NCBI GenBank assembly: GCA_004566265.1
Contig: SPLB01000189.1
Coordinates: 1-5,643 of the forward strand
DNA: 5,643 bases
Reading direction: 5' to 3'
From: Paracoccaceae bacterium
GTDB taxonomy: Bacteria; Pseudomonadota; Alphaproteobacteria; Rhodobacterales; Rhodobacteraceae
Shown: positions 1 to 5,622 of the stretch, one piece after another
How the letters are laid out: every line of letters starts with the position of its first letter
Numbering within the stretch: the stretch's first letter is position 1
The notes under the pieces: model-generated
What the model was told of the DNA's origin: nothing
What the model saw: the letters and a program-made list of their open reading frames with translations, nothing else
Databases searched by the model: none
Made by a program: the position numbers and the translations under genes

Positions 1-47
1 GCCTGAAGCGCGCCCATCAGCGAGTCGACTGTCCAAGTCTGTGTCAT
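1..47 (-). CDS. Partial N-terminus, possibly DUF2170 (YjfI-like)
   Basis: Only the first 15 complete codons are inside the window, running off the left edge; they read MTQTWTVDSLMGALQ. The ATG is at 47-45 and is preceded on the minus strand by AAGAGGA, a good Shine-Dalgarno sequence about five bases upstream. The short W-T-V-x-S-L-x-x-A-L pattern resembles the beginning of DUF2170/YjfI proteins as I remember them, and a DUF2170 gene is expected next to DUF2491, DUF350 and DUF1190 genes by analogy with E. coli yjfIJKLMC. The CDS call rests on the start codon plus ribosome binding site. The family call rests mainly on context and is tentative, since 15 residues cannot prove homology. It is transcribed divergently from the channel operon; a PspA-type gene (yjfJ) might follow it beyond the window. 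Confidence 0.5.
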   Translation of the reverse strand, partial: MTQTWTVDSLMGALQ

Positions 48-139
48 GTTATCCTCTTGTTTTCATAAAAGTGGGCCCGAACGGCAGGCTCAAATGCACA
101 TGGCGATATGGCAAAACAGCTAACCACACAGCGCGTCTA

Positions 140-154
140 CTTCAAGTGTTGAAG
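140..154. promoter_or_regulatory. Perfect 15-bp inverted repeat in the divergent spacer (operator-like)
   Basis: The sequence CTTCAA-GTG-TTGAAG is a perfect inverted repeat with 6-base arms and a 3-base centre. It lies 13 bp upstream of the predicted GTG start of the potassium channel gene, in the spacer between that gene and the divergent minus-strand gene. It could be an operator for a dimeric regulator or an RNA hairpin close to the weak ribosome binding site of the channel. The symmetry is seen directly; any regulatory role is inference. No convincing -35/-10 pair was identified around it. Confidence 0.35.
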
Positions 155-167
155 CGGCAATCCCCTT

Positions 168-1277
168 GTGGCAAGCTCGCTTATAGTCAGCCTTCTCCTG
201 GGCTGTTGGATTACTTGGAAGTGCATTTTGCCAGTCTTGTCTAGGCTATTTTTCAAACTCTACCACGAGCTTCTGGAGCTAAGCGTTTGGATATTGCTGC
301 TCCTGTGTTTTGCCTTTTTTGCCCTCTCTTGGTCGTTCTTCTGGCTGGCTGGAGAAACAGATCTGACCGCCAATGTCGTGACCTTTGTCTATTTCGCGGC
401 GACCACGGCGTCGACGGTGGGGTATGGTGATTTCTCGCCGCAGACAAATGCAGGCAAACTGGTTGCGGCTTTCTGGTTCTTTCCGGGGGCCTTGTTGATT
501 TTCTCGGCGGCGCTTGGGCGACTGGCTGGGTCGATGGTCGAAAGGATTAGGCGCATGGCCGACGGGCATGGCAACTATGAACGGATGAATGGTGCGACTG
601 TCATTGTCGGCTATCATCGTGAACAAACACCGCTGATGGTCGAGAACCTCGTGGCTGGCGACGATGGGGATGACAAAATCGTGCTGCTCACCACGGTTAC
701 AGATGCGGATGTGCCGGAAGGGGTTTATCTGGTGAAATCAGACCGGCTGGATGCGCTTGCACCGCTCAAACGCGCCGGGATCCCAAAGGCGCAGAAGGCG
801 CTTGTTTGCGCTGGCAGCGACGCGGAGACGTTTAACACCTGCCTTGCCATTCGCGAGCTGAATGAAACCGTCCATGTGGCGGCGTTTTTTGAAGACCGCG
901 ACACGGCACACCGTGCATCGCGGATTGCGGGTGTGGAAACCGTGGTTGCAAATACCAGCGAAGCCTTGGTGCGTGCGGCACAGGATCCCGGGTCCGGTCA
1001 AATCCTTATGGCCCTGTCCGCCGCCAATGTTGGGGCGACTATCTATTCAGCGCAAACGCAAAACCCGCTGGAGGTTGCGACCTTGCAGCAGGCGCTGACA
1101 GCTTTGAATGCAACCCTTATTGCGGTCTCGCAGCCGGATGAAAGCGACTATTCATTCTGCCCCTATCCCGCGTTACTCCGGGCGAATGGCGCGTTTTACT
1201 ACCTGTCCAAAGCTCGGTTGACGTCCAAGGCGATACACGCAGCTGCAGGAGGCGGAGATGTTTCGATCGTGGTTTAA
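168..1277 (+). CDS. Two-TM potassium channel with RCK/TrkA-N-like domain
   Basis: Encodes a 369-residue inner-membrane K+ channel subunit of the Kch/MthK type. A first transmembrane helix covers about residues 38-61. A pore helix follows, then the selectivity filter TVGYG at 83-87 within TTASTVGYGDFSP, which is diagnostic for K+ channels. The second transmembrane helix is at about 96-118. A cytosolic domain from about 142 has the alternating beta/alpha look of RCK/TrkA-N, with an additional C-terminal segment from about 280. The first strand reads ATVIVGYHREQTP, so the usual GxGxxG nucleotide-binding turn is not conserved; ligand binding may be altered or lost. The start is the GTG at 168: an in-frame TGA lies at 150-152 and the upstream site (GAAGCGG) is weak, so a slightly later start is possible. 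The 3' end overlaps the next gene by 20 bases. Channels of this type accompany DUF2491/DUF350/DUF1190 genes in other proteobacteria, as I recall. Likely tetrameric. Confidence 0.9.
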   Translation: MASSLIVSLLLGCWITWKCILPVLSRLFFKLYHELLELSVWILLLLCFAFFALSWSFFWLAGETDLTANVVTFVYFAATTASTVGYGDFSPQTNAGKLVAAFWFFPGALLIFSAALGRLAGSMVERIRRMADGHGNYERMNGATVIVGYHREQTPLMVENLVAGDDGDDKIVLLTTVTDADVPEGVYLVKSDRLDALAPLKRAGIPKAQKALVCAGSDAETFNTCLAIRELNETVHVAAFFEDRDTAHRASRIAGVETVVANTSEALVRAAQDPGSGQILMALSAANVGATIYSAQTQNPLEVATLQQALTALNATLIAVSQPDESDYSFCPYPALLRANGAFYYLSKARLTSKAIHAAAGGGDVSIVV

Positions 1278-1902
1278 ACGCCCCCAAACCCCCGCCACCC
1301 CTGAGGTTCTGGGTCTGACGATCGGCCGGGCGATCCGGTTGGACACAATGGAGTTTCGCCTGTTGCCACATGACAGTCTGTTTGTCGGCCCGGAAACGGA
1401 TATGATGGTGACCGCACAAGGGGCTTGCGATCTGGGCGAGCAGTCGTTTCTGCACCGATTTTACCCCGATGACGACCGGTTTCTTCTGCAGGTGCAAGGC
1501 GGCGACGGTCATGAAGACCCCCGCGTGGACGAGCTGATGTTGTGGTTTTTCCATGACGTCCAATACCCTGCAGGCGAAACCGCTTGGAAAGATCATCTCA
1601 CCCGCCTGCGACAACCCCGGTTTGCGTTGCACACAGAGACCGGCACTGTTGAATTTGAGCGCGCGTGGTTCAATGACAGCCCTATCGCCCAAGATCCCGT
1701 GACCTATTGGGAAGAGGTTCGCGACTCCCGAGAACAGTCAGAGCCAACTCGCATTTTCCAATCCGCCATGCTGTTTGCGCGCACCGCAACGGATGGACGC
1801 GACGATATGCTGTTGGTCAATATGGAAGAGCCCGAACACGGTGAGCGTGCCGTGTCCTTCATGATTGGCCGCAGCCTGCCGCAGCACAGCCTGATCACCT
1901 GA
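1258..1902 (+). CDS. yjfK: DUF2491 family protein, YjfK-like
   Basis: Encodes 214 residues with no signal peptide or membrane helix, so probably cytosolic. It resembles E. coli YjfK along its length: a short basic N-terminus (MFRSWFKRP), a G-R-x-I-x-L-D segment near 23-29, the block CDLGEQSFLHRFYPDDD at 57-73, and a C-terminal part with FERAWFNDSPIAQDPVTYWEEV (about 133-154) followed by FQSAMLFAR and DMLLVNMEE, typical of the family. Length is near that of YjfK (about 219 residues, from memory). ATG 1258 is preceded by AGGAGG at 1247-1252. The gene starts inside the 3' end of the channel gene, which suggests translational coupling and a stoichiometric relationship. The molecular function of DUF2491 is unknown; the constant association with DUF350, DUF1190 and a channel suggests a soluble partner of a membrane assembly (inference). 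Confidence 0.85.
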   Translation: MFRSWFKRPQTPATPEVLGLTIGRAIRLDTMEFRLLPHDSLFVGPETDMMVTAQGACDLGEQSFLHRFYPDDDRFLLQVQGGDGHEDPRVDELMLWFFHDVQYPAGETAWKDHLTRLRQPRFALHTETGTVEFERAWFNDSPIAQDPVTYWEEVRDSREQSEPTRIFQSAMLFARTATDGRDDMLLVNMEEPEHGERAVSFMIGRSLPQHSLIT

Positions 1903-1940
1903 CACTCTACTTGCAAGGCCCAAAGGAGCTTTGATTTGCA

Positions 1941-2351
1941 ATGACCGACCTTCTTTATTCTCTTTCTGGTGTGGTGCCGTTCCTGATCTACTTCGGAACA
2001 AGCATTGCAATGCTGCTGATATTCATGTGGCTCTACATGCGAATGACACCTGTTGATGAGGTGGCGCAGATCCGTGAAAACAATGTCGCGGCCTCGCTGG
2101 TGTTCAGCGCCGCGTTTGTTGGTTTTGCCTTGCCCCTGGCCAGCGCTGCGGCAAATTCGGTCGGATTTGTCGATTTTCTGCTTTGGGGTGCCATAGCCGG
2201 GATCGCACAATTGCTGGTGTACCAGATTTTCCGTCGGTTCTATCCGCTGGTTGCGGAACGCATTTCGCGGGGCGAAATGGCCGTCAGCACCAAACTGGCT
2301 GGATTGTCAATCACGGTCGGGCTGCTGAACGCCGCCTGCATGACCTATTGA
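1941..2351 (+). CDS. yjfL: DUF350 family inner-membrane protein, YjfL-like
   Basis: Encodes a 136-residue hydrophobic protein with four predicted transmembrane helices, at about residues 10-33, 49-71, 77-97 and 114-134. That is the arrangement of DUF350/YjfL, a family built from two repeats of two helices. The family-like N-N-x-A-A-S-L-x-F-x-A-x-F-x-G-F-A-L-P-L stretch starts at 47, and R-G-E at 110-112 precedes the last helix. ATG 1941 is used; the ribosome binding site AAGGAG (1923-1928) is 12 bases upstream, longer than usual, but no in-frame start fits better. The gene follows yjfK after 38 bp and precedes the DUF1190 gene by 10 bp. The function of DUF350 is unknown; recurrent linkage to ATP-grasp enzymes and PspA-type proteins is known from comparative genomics. 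A role as a small membrane scaffold or accessory is inference. Confidence 0.85.
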   Translation: MTDLLYSLSGVVPFLIYFGTSIAMLLIFMWLYMRMTPVDEVAQIRENNVAASLVFSAAFVGFALPLASAAANSVGFVDFLLWGAIAGIAQLLVYQIFRRFYPLVAERISRGEMAVSTKLAGLSITVGLLNAACMTY

Positions 2352-2361
2352 GGAGGCGGAT

Positions 2362-2910
2362 ATGAAACGTTCAAGATCGGTCACTCTGGTCGCCATGGCA
2401 GGAGCGGCGGTTAGCCTCAGCGCCTGCGATCCAGCTCCGGACAGCGAAGGGTCGGTTTACGCGTCAGAGGCGCAGTGTATTCAGGAAGATTTTGTGCCTG
2501 ATGCGGATTGTGCCGCCCTGTTTTCCAAGGGCGAAGAAATTCACGAAAGCACTGCCCCCCGGTATGCCACACGAAGCCTATGCGAAGATCAACATGGTTT
2601 TGGGCAATGCGAAAGCGGCCTCTCCTATGCCTCACCGCGTCCTTACGGCTACTTGATTGCAGGATCACTGGCGACCCTGGCGCTGAGCGACGCGGTGCGC
2701 CCTATCTATCCTGATCGAAAGCGTCGCGGTTACTATATGACCGGTGGCAGTTATATTCACTTTTCTTCCGGGAGAACCGTGAAATACAGATCGTCGGAGC
2801 TCAAGAAATTTAATGTGAATGCGCCCCGTGCTGTGCCCAAAATTCAGACCCGTACCACAGTGGTGTCCCGAAACGGTTTTGGCAGCAGATCTGGTTCATT
2901 CGGGAGCTGA
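2362..2910 (+). CDS. yjfM: DUF1190 (YgiB/YjfM-type) predicted lipoprotein
   Basis: Encodes 182 residues. The N-terminus is a lipoprotein signal: basic MKRSR, a hydrophobic stretch, then lipobox L-S-A-C with the acylated cysteine at 22. The +2 residue is Asp, which in E. coli keeps lipoproteins in the inner membrane; whether this rule holds here is uncertain. The mature domain carries Cys39, Cys50, Cys74 and Cys83 spaced as in DUF1190 (Y-x-S-x-x-x-C, C near a helix, AP-x-Y at 65-68, C-x-x-x-x-G-x-x-x-C), which could form two disulfides in the periplasm. The C-terminal part ends in Arg/Gly/Ser-rich TVVSRNGFGSRSGSFGS, also typical of YgiB. ATG 2362 follows AGGAGG at 2351-2356, which overlaps the yjfL stop codon. 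It is the last gene of the operon. The symbol follows the yjfKLM context; the E. coli paralogue YgiB is equally close in kind. Function unknown. Confidence 0.87.
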   Translation: MKRSRSVTLVAMAGAAVSLSACDPAPDSEGSVYASEAQCIQEDFVPDADCAALFSKGEEIHESTAPRYATRSLCEDQHGFGQCESGLSYASPRPYGYLIAGSLATLALSDAVRPIYPDRKRRGYYMTGGSYIHFSSGRTVKYRSSELKKFNVNAPRAVPKIQTRTTVVSRNGFGSRSGSFGS

Positions 2911-3662
2911 GTGACGTCGTGTTCCCCATATCGGCTGTGGACCAGCTCCGCGCTCAACACTGCATATGCAAGATGTGACGTCAGTTTCTCAAAAGCCGCT
3001 ATGGCATGTCTGTAAACCGCGAAGAACAGCTTGGAGATTACAGAAATCAAAGATGCCGAAGCGGCGAACGCGCTGACACTCCGCTTTCCCGACATTGGTC
3101 TGATCACCGCGCCAAACCTGCTGTATACCAGCGCGCCTGTTTTCCCATTGAAAAACGCCGCGAATTGGATCGTTATGAGTTAAGACGTTCCCCGCACGAG
3201 AGGCCTCAAGATGAGCGGAGCGGGGCACGAGCCGCCAGCCAGCCGTGGTGCCTCTTACACTGCCATCTTGTGATTGAATTTCTTAAATGATGTTGTCTTG
3301 AGCAGTCCCGACGCCGAAACCGCCATCGCAGTAGGTGGCGGCGCTCACTTGAAATCCAGAGGTCAGGACCTTCTTGGGTTGCCATCTATCGCTTTCAGCA
3401 AACGAGTTAGCGCGTTCTTCTTTGTGTGCGCGCAACCGTCGTTCGGGGATGTTGGACGACATGCGTGACGTGAACCGTTGGCCTCAGCCAGCGCGGGCAC
3501 TTGATGATGGCCTTCCTCAGCTTGCTAAGCTTGGGGGTTCAAAATCAGATAGACCCCGTCACAAACTTTGATCAATCTCGGCGCAAAATTTTTGTGATAA
3601 CGAACAAAACACGATGTCCTCTGCTATTTAGGTGCTGTAACGGTAGGTCGGAGGTATCCCCA
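2911..3662. other. Gene-poor spacer with possible decayed coding fragments, ending in the rarD leader
   Basis: About 750 bases with no convincing intact gene. The E. coli yjf order would place a YjfC/GSP-synthetase-like gene here, but no ATP-grasp motifs are visible in any frame. Three short open stretches look somewhat coding. One is on the plus strand at 3016-3183, reading NALTLRFPDIGLITAPNLL and related sequence. One is on the minus strand at 3107-2844, which overlaps the first and also the 3' end of the lipoprotein gene. One is on the minus strand at 3462-3283 (59 codons). None has a strong ribosome binding site and none was recognised. An 8-base repeat GTGACGTC occurs at 2911-2918 and 2975-2982. 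No transposase motif, IS ends, tRNA or T-tract terminator was found. The last ~100 bases are AT-richer and contain the palindrome TTGATCAA at 3568-3575, probably part of the rarD upstream region. Confidence 0.5.
3650..3654 (+). promoter_or_regulatory. Ribosome binding site that fixes the rarD start
   Basis: GGAGG stands 8 bases before ATG 3663. The reading frame is open back to 3501, but the extra 54 residues there are unlike RarD and lack a comparable site, so this Shine-Dalgarno sequence decides for the shorter, family-length protein. Confidence 0.8.
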
Positions 3663-4574
3663 ATGACCGCAGCCAACACACCTGCTCAACAGGAGAACAT
3701 CGACAGCCCGCAAGGCCTTGGCTTTGCGCTTGGTGCCTATGTCATGTGGGGCTTTCTTCCACTTTATATGAAGTTGTTGGCGCATATACCTCCGGCCGAG
3801 GTGGTGACACATCGCGTGCTGTGGTCGGTGCCAATTGCAGGGGCACTTTTGCTGTTGTTACGCCGCGTTGATGATCTTTTGGCGGCTCTGCGGTCGCCGC
3901 GCACGTTGATGATGGGCTGCGTCACAGCGGCACTTATCTCGCTCAACTGGGGGATCTACGTTTGGGCGATCAGCGCCGGTTTCGCAATTGAGGCAGCGCT
4001 GGGCTATTACATCAATCCGCTGTTTTCCATTGCGCTGGGCGCGCTTTTGTTGGGCGAGCGCTTAACACGCATGCAAATGGTGGCTGTGGCGCTGGCCGCG
4101 CTGGCCGTGTTGATTTTGACAATTGATGCAGGGCGTCTGCCACTGGCCGCGTTGGGTCTGACAGTGTCTTGGGGGTTTTACGCACTGGCAAAAAAATCCC
4201 TGCCTATCGGTCCAAATCAGGGGTTCCTGCTCGAGGTCCTGATCCTGACGCCGCCTGCATTGGCATATTTGATTTATTTAAGCGCGACCGGTCAGAACCA
4301 TTTCTTTGACGGCTGGCCCAATCTCCTGATGCTCATGGGATGTGGTGTGGTGACGACGATTCCGCTGGTGCTCTATGCCAATGGAGCAAAACTGTTGCGG
4401 CTATCGACCATTGCGATCCTGCAGTATATTGCGCCGACAATGATCTTCCTGATCGCGGTTTTTGTTTTCCAGGAACCTTTTGGCGGGGCGAAGCTGCTGG
4501 CCTTTCCACTGATCTGGGCAGCGCTGGTGATTTATTCGACGACCCTGTTCAACCAGATGCGCAAGAAGGTATGA
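3663..4574 (+). CDS. rarD: RarD-type EamA/DMT permease
   Basis: Encodes a 303-residue integral membrane protein with about ten helices arranged as two EamA repeats (roughly 18-150 and 160-295). The opening LGFALGAYVMWGFLPLYMKL and the following HIPPAEVVTHRVLWSVP (41-57) are hallmark RarD sequence. SLNWGIYVWAI (93-103) and the paired helix motifs ALGYYINPLFSIALGALLLGE (112-132, ending in GERL) and LQYIAPTMIFLIAVFVFQEP (253-272) are the conserved ends of the two repeats. RarD is named for a chloramphenicol-sensitivity phenotype in Pseudomonas, but substrates are generally not known; export of a metabolite or amino acid is plausible by family. ATG 3663 is chosen for its GGAGG site and family length (usually near 300). 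The gene appears to be monocistronic: a 750-bp spacer precedes it and a 382-bp spacer follows. No clear terminator was seen. Confidence 0.93.
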   Translation: MTAANTPAQQENIDSPQGLGFALGAYVMWGFLPLYMKLLAHIPPAEVVTHRVLWSVPIAGALLLLLRRVDDLLAALRSPRTLMMGCVTAALISLNWGIYVWAISAGFAIEAALGYYINPLFSIALGALLLGERLTRMQMVAVALAALAVLILTIDAGRLPLAALGLTVSWGFYALAKKSLPIGPNQGFLLEVLILTPPALAYLIYLSATGQNHFFDGWPNLLMLMGCGVVTTIPLVLYANGAKLLRLSTIAILQYIAPTMIFLIAVFVFQEPFGGAKLLAFPLIWAALVIYSTTLFNQMRKKV

Positions 4575-4956
4575 AGGCTTAGTCATCTGTGTCCTTACGG
4601 GTCGCGCCGCAGGCCAACCGGGCAGCGCTATTGGCCACAACGTCGGCCTCATCTCAGTCCTCCACGAACACGGGACGGATTTGGGCATAGTGCACGCCGT
4701 TTGGCCGGAGGGGCGCCCGCACCTGCTGCGGCCGACGATTGTCGGGACGCGCTCAGTTTTCCTCGGCACCAGAGTTATCCATGAAAAAGCCAACGCCGTG
4801 ACGCCGAGTCGGCGTGCATGTCGGAGCGGCTGACCAAACGTGGTAATCCCGGGCGAACCTGTCTCGACGCGCTGCGCGAACAGCAATAGCCTCCGACGCA
4901 GGCCGAAGAATAGCGACAGCTTGCGATAGGGGTAAAATGCGACTAGCTAGGCGCTC
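4575..4956. other. rarD-rluA spacer with possible minus-strand pseudogene remnant
   Basis: No intact gene is seen in these 382 bases. On the minus strand, one frame from about 4800 down to a TAA at 4581-4579 reads like protein (for example LRPNGVHYAQIRPVFVED and DEADVVANSAARLACGATRK). It has G-rich first codon positions and GC-rich third positions but is interrupted by TGA at 4755-4753 and 4656-4654. This may be the degraded end of a gene convergent with rarD; the family was not recognised. The opposite plus-strand frame is also open from 4576 to about 4832 without a good start, so the direction is not certain. A perfect hairpin lies at 4801-4815. No terminator T-tract and no RNA gene was recognised. 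Confidence 0.35.
4801..4815. repeat. Perfect GC-rich inverted repeat ACGCCGA-G-TCGGCGT
   Basis: A 15-bp perfect inverted repeat (7-base arms around one base; as RNA a 6-bp stem with an AGT loop) in the rarD-rluA spacer. No T-run follows on either strand, so it is not a standard intrinsic terminator. It could assist transcript termination or processing between rarD and rluA, or be an operator; no role can be shown from sequence. Confidence 0.4.
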
Positions 4957-4960
4957 ATGA
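4937..4960 (+). other. Possible seven-codon leader ORF overlapping the rluA start
   Basis: An ATG at 4937 opens a mini-ORF reading MRLARRS whose TGA (4958-4960) overlaps the rluA ATG in an ATGA arrangement. AGGGG at 4928-4932 stands 4 bases upstream and is a better ribosome binding site than the weak TAGG in front of rluA itself. CGA, CTA and AGG, usually infrequent codons, are among its codons. It could couple translation into rluA. The competing reading is that TAAAAT at 4933-4938 is a -10 promoter element, in which case the mini-ORF would not be transcribed whole. Functional status is inference. Confidence 0.3.
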
Positions 4961-5622
4961 CCCTGTGCAACAACTATAGCCCTCCCAATGTACCCTTGGA
5001 TATTCTGCATGATGATGCAGAGATTCTGGTGGTGAACAAACCCGCGGGTCTGCTCTCGGTGCCGGGCCGGGGCGATCATCTGGCTGACTGCCTGATTTCG
5101 CGCATTCAGGCGGTGTTTCCGCAGGCTTTACTGGTGCACCGGCTGGACCGGGACACTTCGGGCGTTATGGTCTTTGCTCTCACGGCACACGCACAGCGGC
5201 ATCTGTCCATGCAATTTGAAAAACGGACTACAAAAAAAGCCTATGTGGCGTGGGTGCAGGGACGGGTAGAGCCACGCGCGGGCAAAATTGATCTACCTCT
5301 GATTGTCGACTGGCCCAACAGGCCGCGTCAGAGGGTCTGTCATGAGACCGGCAAGCCTGCGATCACCGACTGGAAAGTCATCCGTTACACCGACGGCCCC
5401 GAGGGAGAAACCAGCCGAATGCGCCTGACGCCGCAAACCGGGCGCTCGCATCAGCTGCGGGTGCATATGCTCTCGCTCGGTCATCCGATCCTCGGCGATC
5501 CGCTTTATGCAAGCGGTGCCGCACTCGATCAACCGCGCATGATGCTGCATTCCGAGGAACTTCGGATCAAACATCCCGACAGTGGCGAGAGCCTGAAGTT
5601 CCGAGCGAAAGCAGATTTTTGA
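4957..5622 (+). CDS. rluA: Dual-specificity 23S rRNA/tRNA pseudouridine synthase RluA
   Basis: Encodes 221 residues, essentially the size of E. coli RluA (219), which isomerises U746 of 23S rRNA and U32 of several tRNAs to pseudouridine in the cytoplasm. The N-terminus N-Y-S-P-P then VVNKPAGLLSVPGRG (25-39) matches RluA. HRLDRDTSGV (61-70) holds the catalytic Asp64, the same number as in E. coli. KKAYVA (93-98) carries the conserved active-site Tyr96. LPLIVDWPNRPRQRVCHETGKPA (113-135 region) and TGRSHQLRVHMLSLGHPILG (161-180) with Arg168 are RluA-specific blocks, and the C-terminus FRAKADF matches FKAPADF of E. coli. There is no S4 domain, as expected for RluA rather than RluC/RluD. ATG 4957 is fixed by an in-frame TAG at 4948-4950 just upstream. 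The ribosome binding site is weak and the start overlaps a possible leader mini-ORF. Confidence 0.95.
   Translation: MTLCNNYSPPNVPLDILHDDAEILVVNKPAGLLSVPGRGDHLADCLISRIQAVFPQALLVHRLDRDTSGVMVFALTAHAQRHLSMQFEKRTTKKAYVAWVQGRVEPRAGKIDLPLIVDWPNRPRQRVCHETGKPAITDWKVIRYTDGPEGETSRMRLTPQTGRSHQLRVHMLSLGHPILGDPLYASGAALDQPRMMLHSEELRIKHPDSGESLKFRAKADF

Noticed and set aside
41..244. 67-residue plus-strand ORF in the divergent spacer
   Set aside because: It overlaps the divergent gene start and the channel gene in another frame and has no family resemblance.
3283..3462. 59-codon minus-strand ORF starting MSSNIPERRLRAHKEERANS
   Set aside because: No clear ribosome binding site and no recognised family; kept only as part of the spacer description.
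3481..3560. tRNA-Ser(GCU)-like pieces: a loop TTGCTAA flanked by AGC/GCT and a following GGGGGTTCAAAATC resembling a T-arm
   Set aside because: The anticodon stem pairs only three of five bases cleanly, the T-stem has no complementary 3' strand, and no acceptor stem can be drawn; resemblance is likely chance.
3568..3600. Sigma70-like promoter for rarD (TTGATC with a downstream TGTGAT/TGATAA)
   Set aside because: The -10 candidates are poor at the correct spacing; only the TTGATCAA palindrome is clear.
3501..3662. N-terminal extension of rarD to the ATG at 3501
   Set aside because: The 54 extra residues do not resemble RarD, and the ATG at 3663 has a well-placed GGAGG and gives the usual family length.
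4753..5079. 108-residue minus-strand ORF antisense to the start of rluA
   Set aside because: Its first part is the shadow of rluA; only its tail (below about 4800) is considered as a possible pseudogene remnant.
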